The notes beneath the pieces were generated by a model. The model ran no database searches. It was not told the origin of the DNA and saw only the letters and a list, made by a program, of their open reading frames with translations. This document shows positions 6,492 to 10,950 of a DNA stretch of 10,950 nucleotides, one piece after another. Every line of letters begins with the position of its first letter. The stretch's first letter is position 1. The stretch comes from Candidatus Bathycorpusculum fermentans (lineage in GTDB: Archaea > Thermoproteota > Bathyarchaeia > Bathyarchaeales > Bathycorpusculaceae): assembly GCA_009787175.1 (NCBI GenBank), contig WRGM01000127.1, forward strand, positions 1 to 10,950. The letters run 5' to 3'. Both the position numbers and the translations under genes were made by a program.

Positions 6492-8665
6492 ATACTCCCC
6501 TCCAAAAACTTTTCCGGACTAGGCACATCCTCAGACAAACCTTTCTGCCTACGCCGCTCAGATATAATTTGACCCGCATACTTTTCAGGTAACTCTTCCC
6601 AATGACTAAATAAAGACTGCCAAACTGCCCTGCCAGACGTTGCAGAACGCAGCTCTTTAGAGAAACAAAAAGTTTCAGCAACAGGTATGAAACCTTTTAT
6701 GATAGCCCGTAAGCTTTGCTGTTCAAAACTTTTATTTTTCCCCCTATGAGTAGCTAAAATCTTCGAACACTCACTTGCAACTTCTGATGAAACCGAAATA
6801 GTAATAGCATATATAGGCTCAAGTAAAACAGGTTTAGCTGTTAGAAAAGAAGCAAATACCGCTTTACCAACCCCATGTGTAACATCATTTAAACTATTTT
6901 GGTCTAAAACAGACTGCTGTATACCAATTATTTTCACTTTTACACGTCTAATAGGTTCACTACAGAGGGGTCCAGCATTGCAGGCATATTCGAACCCGTT
7001 AATTAATGCCCTTACGAACTCTTTTGATGCATCTTCCATTTTTCCACTAAAGTCTACAAAAATGTTACCATTCATATCAGAATACAAAAGCCTATCCATC
7101 TCTTCAATAGTTAACTTTTGTCTCTCCTGTTCAGGCTCAACTTGAATACTAAAACTACACATACGCTCCTCCTCCCTCTTTACATGTTGCTGATGTCTGT
7201 TTGCAATCTTTATCTGAGCAATAACACCCTGCCGCGTAATACTTTCCATGTAGACAACTCTTGGAGATGACACTGTAATTTCTAAACCACAATTACGCTT
7301 CAAATTGTTAATCGCCACTTCAAGATGTAACTCACCCATACCACTTAACAGGTACTCACCTGTCTCTTTATGAGCAGTCACATGTAAATTAGGATCCTCA
7401 GACGCTAACCCCTCCAATGCCATAAACAACTCAGCTGTTTGCTGAGGATTTTTAGGTTCAACAGCAATAGTTACAACAGGCTCAGAAATATAACAAACAC
7501 CCTCAAAAGGAGACAACTCTTCATTACAGGATAAATCACATATGGTCTCTCCAACTTTAACCATTAAAGGCAAAGATACGGAAGCCAAAAAACCCGCATG
7601 CACCTCTGAAACTTTTTCTCTAAAAAAACCCATATCAACGTAAACATCACTAATCTCTATATCAACTGAAGAATTAACTAAACGCACCCTATCCCCCTTA
7701 CAGACCTTTCCCGAAAAAACCCTGCCCGTAGCAATACAACCCCCCTCACCAGATGCTGACACGTTAGTTACATACATAACAACTGGTCCATCATCTCTAC
7801 ATTCAACTACCGCACAGCCTATCTTCGAGCTTACAGGCGCACTCAAAAGCGTTTCAACCCTATACGCTTGAGCTTGACAAGGATTAGGCAAAACATTTAC
7901 TGCCATATCCAAAATAGCTCTATGAACAGGAAATATCTTCTTTAGCTTTTCAACATCCTGCTGCTGATAAGCAGCTATTACATCTTGAAATTTCACAGCC
8001 TTTTGCTTAGCCATATCAACTGTAAAACCCCAACCATGCAATGCCGCCCCAAAGGCTACATTACCCTTCTTAGGCGTTATCTTCCATACCGTGTTGTATG
8101 GTGGTTCACTGTAAACCTCAATAAGATCATTGAAACTATTAATAATACTGTCTAGTCTTTCCTGAATTTGCTCTTCACTTAATTGTAACTCGGTAATTAA
8201 ACGATCAACTTTATTTATAAACAAAACAGGGTAAACACGTTCTTTAAGAGCCTGCTGAGTTACAATTTCCGTCTGCGCCATAACCCCCTCAACAGCATCT
8301 ACTACTACTACTGCACCGTCAATTACACGAAGCGCCCTAGTAACTTTACCTGTAAAGTCAACATGACCCGGCGTATCAATCAAATTAATGACAATATTGT
8401 TATCTTGAAAATTCTTATAGAGAAGACTAATGTTAGCTGTCTTTATAGTGATTTTACGCTTCTGTTCCTCCTCTAGATAATCAAGCACCCTAGCAGTTCC
8501 AGCCATAGATGACGCTAGCATGCCCGCCCCTGATAGAAGACAATCCGCTAAAGTAGTTTTACCATGATCAATATGTGCAATTATCCCAATATTGCGCACC
8601 GCTTCCTTATTACTCATTAACTCCTGAATCTGCGCAACTTGCCTAAACCGCGACATAAACATCAT
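6488..8665 (-). CDS. EF-2 family translation GTPase, divergent paralogue lacking the diphthamide site
   Basis: This 725-residue protein has the full EF-2 architecture (ribosomal translocase, fusA family). G1 is AHIDHGKTT (30-38), G3 DTPGH (97-101) and G4 NKVD (151-154). DPNLHV (424-429) and SGMGELHLEV (441-450) mark domain III, and SATSGRAVWQ (674-683) marks domain V. Three departures stand out. The invariant RGIT of switch I reads RKIT (70-73). G5 reads GAA (206-208) instead of GSA. The domain IV tip, HRG with the diphthamide His in canonical EF-2, reads LDQNS (587-591) when aligned back from KAVFASFL (601-608). Domain IV also carries a charged insertion near 494-502. These changes fit an archaeal EF-2 paralogue rather than the housekeeping factor, although a sole diverged EF-2 is not excluded. 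Start choice among Met1, Met2 and Met4 is open. The upstream palindromic TATA leaves a leader of only about 5-15 bases. Confidence 0.92.
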   Translation of the reverse strand: MMFMSRFRQVAQIQELMSNKEAVRNIGIIAHIDHGKTTLADCLLSGAGMLASSMAGTARVLDYLEEEQKRKITIKTANISLLYKNFQDNNIVINLIDTPGHVDFTGKVTRALRVIDGAVVVVDAVEGVMAQTEIVTQQALKERVYPVLFINKVDRLITELQLSEEQIQERLDSIINSFNDLIEVYSEPPYNTVWKITPKKGNVAFGAALHGWGFTVDMAKQKAVKFQDVIAAYQQQDVEKLKKIFPVHRAILDMAVNVLPNPCQAQAYRVETLLSAPVSSKIGCAVVECRDDGPVVMYVTNVSASGEGGCIATGRVFSGKVCKGDRVRLVNSSVDIEISDVYVDMGFFREKVSEVHAGFLASVSLPLMVKVGETICDLSCNEELSPFEGVCYISEPVVTIAVEPKNPQQTAELFMALEGLASEDPNLHVTAHKETGEYLLSGMGELHLEVAINNLKRNCGLEITVSSPRVVYMESITRQGVIAQIKIANRHQQHVKREEERMCSFSIQVEPEQERQKLTIEEMDRLLYSDMNGNIFVDFSGKMEDASKEFVRALINGFEYACNAGPLCSEPIRRVKVKIIGIQQSVLDQNSLNDVTHGVGKAVFASFLTAKPVLLEPIYAITISVSSEVASECSKILATHRGKNKSFEQQSLRAIIKGFIPVAETFCFSKELRSATSGRAVWQSLFSHWEELPEKYAGQIISERRRQKGLSEDVPSPEKFLEGSI
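6497..6503 (-). promoter_or_regulatory. strong Shine-Dalgarno for the glycosylase, inside the EF-2 gene
   Basis: GGAGGGG, read on the minus strand, lies five bases before the glycosylase ATG within the last codons of the upstream gene. It fixes the start at 6491 and supports coupled translation. Confidence 0.75.
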
Positions 8666-8688
8666 CTACTAAACCCTTAGGCAAGCCG

Positions 8689-8705
8689 ATATTAAAATTT
8701 AATAT
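8689..8705. promoter_or_regulatory. palindromic TATA element shared by the divergent EF-2 and kinase genes
   Basis: ATATTAAAATTTAATAT is a perfect inverted repeat (eight-base arms around one base) in the 77-base gap between two divergent starts. Its centre is 32 bases from the EF-2 start and 46 bases from the kinase start. A TATA box read leftward gives a nearly leaderless EF-2 mRNA; read rightward it gives a kinase leader of about 20 bases containing its Shine-Dalgarno. A bidirectional promoter is inferred from the symmetry and spacing. Confidence 0.6.
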
Positions 8706-8732
8706 TACCGAATCCCCACTTTATCGACAAAA

Positions 8733-8737
8733 GAGGA
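8733..8737 (+). promoter_or_regulatory. Shine-Dalgarno of the kinase gene
   Basis: GAGGA, within AAGAGGAAAA, lies five bases before the ATG at 8743. It is one of the few clear ribosome-binding sites in the window and fixes this start. Confidence 0.7.
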
Positions 8738-8742
8738 AAACA

Positions 8743-9501
8743 ATGAAACCGCCTACTAAACTCCCAATCGAAAACCTAACAGAAGAACCATATGCAACAA
8801 TACTTTGCTACCCACACACTAAACCATTAGAAGTAAAAAACAGAATATCTGAACTAAAAACCCTCGGTGTCCACACAGTAGAATTCACAGGCAACAGCTC
8901 AGCCGCTAATACACCCGTAATAGGCAAAGGATACGTAGGCATAGTAATCCTCGCATACACTAACAGAGAACAATTAGCCCTCAAAATACGCCGGCTCGAC
9001 AGCGGAAGAGAAAACCTCTTCCACGAAGCCCAAATGCTACAAAAAGCCAATACAATACAAGTAGGACCAAAATTCGCAGCCGTTACCAAAAATTTTTTAC
9101 TTTCACAATTCATCAACGGCGACTTTTTAGCAAACTGGCTAGAAAACCATAAAGACAAAGAGGCTTTTCGCAGAGTCATACACGACATTTTAGAACAATG
9201 CTGGAGCCTAGACATGGTCGGTTTAGATCACGGCGAGTTAAGCAAAGCCCCCAAACATTTACTTGTAGACAAATCAGGAAAACCCTTTATTGTAGATTTC
9301 GAAACAGCTAGTATACAACGCAGAGTCGCAAACGTTACCTCAATATGCCAACACCTTTTTGTCGGAAACAACATTATACCCCATCTGATCTGGGAAACTA
9401 TGGGCGAAAAAAACAAAGAACACATCACAAATGCCCTAAAAAATTACAAAAAAGAAAAAAATAGAAAAAACTTTGAAACACTACTACAAACATGCCTTTA
9501 A
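8743..9501 (+). CDS. archaeal Ser/Thr protein kinase-like protein, COG2112 type
   Basis: This 252-residue protein has an atypical protein-kinase fold. A short N-terminal region (1-56) precedes the glycine-rich loop GKGYVGIV (61-68). ALKIRR (79-84) supplies the ATP-binding Lys81, and HEAQ (94-97) the helix C Glu95. The hinge segment is LLSQFINGDF (119-128). LDHGELSKAPKH (161-172) is the catalytic loop with Asp162, and VDFETAS (184-190) replaces the DFG motif with DFE. The catalytic loop resembles those of RIO and other small archaeal kinases; the whole pattern fits the predicted kinase family COG2112. Its substrates are not known to me. It is divergent from the EF-2 homologue across a shared palindromic promoter, which suggests joint regulation. 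Its stop lies 21 bases from the convergent signal peptidase stop. All expected motifs are present and the length is normal. Confidence 0.88.
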   Translation: MKPPTKLPIENLTEEPYATILCYPHTKPLEVKNRISELKTLGVHTVEFTGNSSAANTPVIGKGYVGIVILAYTNREQLALKIRRLDSGRENLFHEAQMLQKANTIQVGPKFAAVTKNFLLSQFINGDFLANWLENHKDKEAFRRVIHDILEQCWSLDMVGLDHGELSKAPKHLLVDKSGKPFIVDFETASIQRRVANVTSICQHLFVGNNIIPHLIWETMGEKNKEHITNALKNYKKEKNRKNFETLLQTCL

Positions 9502-9522
9502 CAACAAAATAATTAACCTACT

Positions 9523-10263
9523 TTATTGATCCTCTTGGCATATTTGCTCTTCTACTGTAACCGCTATGTCTCCTTCGTTGTTTTGCATTTTTCTCTTCCT
9601 TACTATTGGCAGCACGAATCCAAATAATATAATTAAAACAATCAGTATGCCAAGGATAACTGGTATAATGCTGTGCTTTTGAGCTTGTATTGATATTGCA
9701 CCTATCCATGGAATACGCATAACAACTTTACCGTAAACATAGTCTTGCGAAATAGCACCGTTGTAAGTACTATCCAGATCCTCTGCCGTAGAGTGCCATG
9801 CGTCTATATTCCATGTTGCCGGTTCTTGAGGCCAAACATTTGGATATCCATTTCCATCACCTTTAGTGTAAAAATAAAGTTTACCATCAACTTCAACTGC
9901 ATCAGTTATACGATGAACAATATTAGCCTTAGACTCCTCAATAGCAGTTGGATTGCGAAAAACTATGATGTCACTATCTGGATATTGCGTTTTCAAATCT
10001 TTCGCATCTACACCTTGAATAATTAGTGTATCCCCAACATGCAAAGTCCTCTCAAATGTATGCGAAAAAAGACTACTATTACACTGCTCACTTGGTATAC
10101 ACATACTGCCACTTACCACAATAAATGATGGAAAAACCTCTGTATTCAACAACCTTGGCAACGCAACCCAGGGACCTATTATAATTATTAGAATCAATGC
10201 TAACGGAACAATAATAGTTCTAAAAATATCATTTTTCCAAAGTCTCCCTAATACAGTTGCCAA
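9523..10263 (-). CDS. signal peptidase I, archaeal Sec11/SipW type (S26B)
   Basis: This membrane enzyme cleaves signal peptides from exported proteins such as the beta-propeller protein of this window. Numbering follows the longer 273-residue frame from GTG 10344. An N-terminal helix (about 43-62) leads into VVSGSM (77-82) with catalytic Ser80. IVHRI (142-146) carries His144, which replaces the Lys of bacterial enzymes. FYTKGDGNG (158-166) has Asp163. KVVMRIPWIG (206-215) closes the core, and a second helix (about 226-247) with a charged tail ends the protein. An insertion of about 25 residues separates GDGNG from the KVV strand, and the second family Asp (six residues after the first) is Asn169. 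I chose TTG 10263 because a TATA box at 10309-10319 puts the mRNA start near 10288, with GAGAGGG at 10281-10275. The GTG start would add an odd hydrophobic leader encoded by the promoter. Confidence 0.88.
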   Translation of the reverse strand: MATVLGRLWKNDIFRTIIVPLALILIIIIGPWVALPRLLNTEVFPSFIVVSGSMCIPSEQCNSSLFSHTFERTLHVGDTLIIQGVDAKDLKTQYPDSDIIVFRNPTAIEESKANIVHRITDAVEVDGKLYFYTKGDGNGYPNVWPQEPATWNIDAWHSTAEDLDSTYNGAISQDYVYGKVVMRIPWIGAISIQAQKHSIIPVILGILIVLIILFGFVLPIVRKRKMQNNEGDIAVTVEEQICQEDQ

Positions 10264-10308
10264 TTTATGTTCTACCCTCTCGCAGTAAATGCTACAGCAG
10301 ATATAAAA

Positions 10309-10319
10309 GCCTTTTATAA
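10309..10319 (-). promoter_or_regulatory. TATA box of the signal peptidase gene
   Basis: TTTATAAAAGG on the minus strand is a strong TATA element lying 45-55 bases ahead of the TTG at 10263. It gives a leader of about 25 bases with a GAGAGGG Shine-Dalgarno (10281-10275, 11 bases from the TTG). It lies inside the longer GTG-started frame and argues against it. Confidence 0.5.
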
Positions 10320-10350
10320 ATAAAAAAAGATTGAAGAAGTACACGAACTT

Positions 10351-10557
10351 TTAGATTTTACTCTTACCTAGTACTTCACGGAATGTATTCTTACATTTTG
10401 AACATTCAAACAAACCGATTTCTAACTGTGTACGCTTACCAGTCTTATCTGGACGACCAGCCATTTTCCACGTTTTCTTCGGACTTGCAACATCTGCAGA
10501 ACATTTCGGACATTTAACCAAACTTTTTCCCTCAATAACACAACCATGTTTAACCAT
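10351..10557 (-). CDS. Cren7-like zinc-ribbon protein, putative chromatin protein
   Basis: This 68-residue basic protein has two CxxC pairs, CPKC (16-19) and CSKC (52-55), that would bind one zinc ion. Between and after them the pattern PKKTW...GKRTQLEIGLF (26-50), then FREVLGKSKI (59-68), closely follows the crenarchaeal chromatin protein Cren7 (a conserved Trp, a basic turn, IGLF, then FR..L), which lacks the cysteines. I infer an SH3-like DNA-binding fold in which a zinc ribbon braces the termini. A general zinc-ribbon role in transcription is the alternative. It is upstream of the signal peptidase on the same strand; the short distance may reflect readthrough, but the peptidase has its own TATA box. 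No Shine-Dalgarno precedes the ATG, so the mRNA is probably leaderless. Confidence 0.75.
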   Translation of the reverse strand: MVKHGCVIEGKSLVKCPKCSADVASPKKTWKMAGRPDKTGKRTQLEIGLFECSKCKNTFREVLGKSKI

Positions 10558-10589
10558 AGAATAAAAAACTTTCCATACTAATCAAACAG

Positions 10590-10728
10590 TGTCTTGTCCC
10601 AAAATAATTTCAACCACCTATTTTAGGCGTGGTTAAACTTAAAAAGTTGGGCGAGCTTAGATGGTATTTAGAAAAACATGCAACCGGTAAAGTGACAGTG
10701 AAATGGATCGCAAACCACCTTAATTTGG
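10590..10728 (+). mobile_element. insertion-sequence remnant B, left end and transposase start
   Basis: The terminal sequence starting TGTCTTGTCCCAAAATAATT (10590-10611) matches 17 of 22 bases of the end of remnant A. A GTG-started frame follows at 10629 whose first 33 residues (MVKLKKLGELRW...VKWIANHLNL) resemble the start of the transposase in remnant A (MVKVANKRKLKW...SKWATNHLGI). After Leu33, about base 10727, the similarity stops: the RRFQQIY recognition helix and the GRPKK segment are missing. The right boundary given is where homology ends. The two remnants are homologous but diverged, so they are not recent copies of one another. Confidence 0.6.
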
Positions 10729-10925
10729 ATATTACCGGTTTTCCTAATATGACGTTTGTTAGCCGGTTATGGTCTGAGATGTGGTTTGGTATAGCTACTA
10801 AACATTTGGATGGTAAAATCATGAATAATATATGTGGTTGTGGGGGGGGGGTGAAATTATTGAAAGTATTTCAAAAGGGATTACACACAAGATTCCAGAT
10901 TTCTTCACGCGAGCCATTAACATGA
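10629..10925 (+). pseudogene. broken frame beginning with transposase residues, containing a ten-G run
   Basis: The frame encodes 98 residues. Residues 1-33 are the N-terminal DNA-binding part of an IS481-like transposase. Residues 34-70 match nothing I recognise, and the codons then cross a ten-G homopolymer (10842-10851) before ending at 10925. Just past the homopolymer another frame looks more protein-like than the annotated one, so the tail from about residue 72 is probably out of frame. It is best treated as debris rather than a functional gene. Confidence 0.45.
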
Positions 10926-10950
10926 AAACGAGCAAACAAAGACACAGTTA
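10832..10950 (+). CDS. possible partial gene running off the right edge
   Basis: In the frame shifted relative to the transposase remnant, an ATG at 10832 opens a frame of 39 complete codons that stays open to the window end. It passes through the ten-G run as Gly codons and then reads GEIIESISKGITHKIPDFF and TRAINMKTSKQRHS. This stretch has an ordinary mix of charged and hydrophobic residues, which suggests real coding origin. No Shine-Dalgarno is seen, a stop lies six bases upstream of the ATG, and I do not recognise the family. It may be part of a gene whose 5' end was destroyed or frameshifted at the G run. Confidence 0.3.
   Translation, partial: MWLWGGGEIIESISKGITHKIPDFFTRAINMKTSKQRHS
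10842..10851 (+). repeat. ten-G homopolymer
   Basis: Ten consecutive G form by far the longest G run in this AT-rich window. The frame used upstream (GTG 10629) and the protein-like frame downstream (GAA 10853) are joined if the run has 11 or 8 G instead of 10. Confidence 0.9.

Noticed and set aside
6735..6755. His-Arg-Gly at residues 640-642 of the EF-2 homologue as a possible diphthamide motif
   Set aside because: It lies in domain V, about 50 residues past the domain IV tip, where canonical EF-2 has an ordinary Arg-Gly-Lys turn, so it cannot be the diphthamide loop.
8808..9215. 135-codon minus-strand frame opposite the kinase gene
   Set aside because: It is entirely antisense to a gene with all its kinase motifs, and its protein is Leu/Ser/Cys-rich with no recognisable domain.
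9502..9522. Terminator between the convergent kinase and signal peptidase stops
   Set aside because: The 21-base gap is AT-rich but shows neither a stem nor a clear T tract on either strand.
1..10950. CRISPR array, tRNA, rRNA or known riboswitch
   Set aside because: No regularly spaced repeats, tRNA cloverleaf sequence or rRNA-like stretch was seen on either strand; the only short direct repeat is the pair before rimI.

Overview
The window reads as a stretch of AT-rich archaeal chromosome. The archaeal signs are an EF-2-type translocase, a Sec11/SipW-type signal peptidase with a Ser/His catalytic pair, a COG2112 protein kinase, an archaeal RimI acetyltransferase, a small Cren7-like zinc-ribbon protein, TATA boxes about 25-35 bases ahead of starts, and genes with short or absent leaders. 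The overall style (large PQQ-type beta-propeller surface protein with one C-terminal membrane anchor, LarA-like protein, COG2112 kinase) suggests Bathyarchaeia or a near relative. That placement is inference from family resemblance, not a search.

Layout. 1-474 holds no convincing gene, only a hairpin and the promoter of the next gene. 475-2961 (+) encodes an exported beta-propeller protein, followed by a hairpin/T-tract terminator. 2962-3729 is a gene-poor stretch with a truncated transposase remnant on the minus strand and the promoter of the next gene. 3760-5052 (+) is a LarA-like protein in which several active-site positions are substituted. 5134-5613 (+) is rimI, preceded by a 15-base direct repeat. 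It converges on a minus-strand pair: an EF-2 homologue (8665-6488) and an OGG1-type 8-oxoguanine glycosylase (6491-5622), joined by an ATGA overlap. A perfect AT-rich palindrome at 8689-8705 sits between this operon and a divergent COG2112 kinase (8743-9501, +). The kinase converges on a signal peptidase (minus), which lies downstream of a Cren7-like zinc-ribbon protein (minus). The right end carries a second remnant of the same insertion-sequence type, with a run of ten G inside its broken reading frame.

The strongest lead is the EF-2 homologue. Its GTPase motifs are recognisable, but the Gly of the switch I RGIT motif is Lys, and the diphthamide loop (HRG in canonical EF-2) is gone. It looks like a divergent EF-2 paralogue without diphthamide, translationally coupled to a DNA-repair glycosylase and divergently paired with a kinase gene. 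The second lead is the LarA-like protein, which lacks the equivalents of the cofactor-attachment Lys and the nickel-binding His. No CRISPR array, tRNA or rRNA gene was seen.
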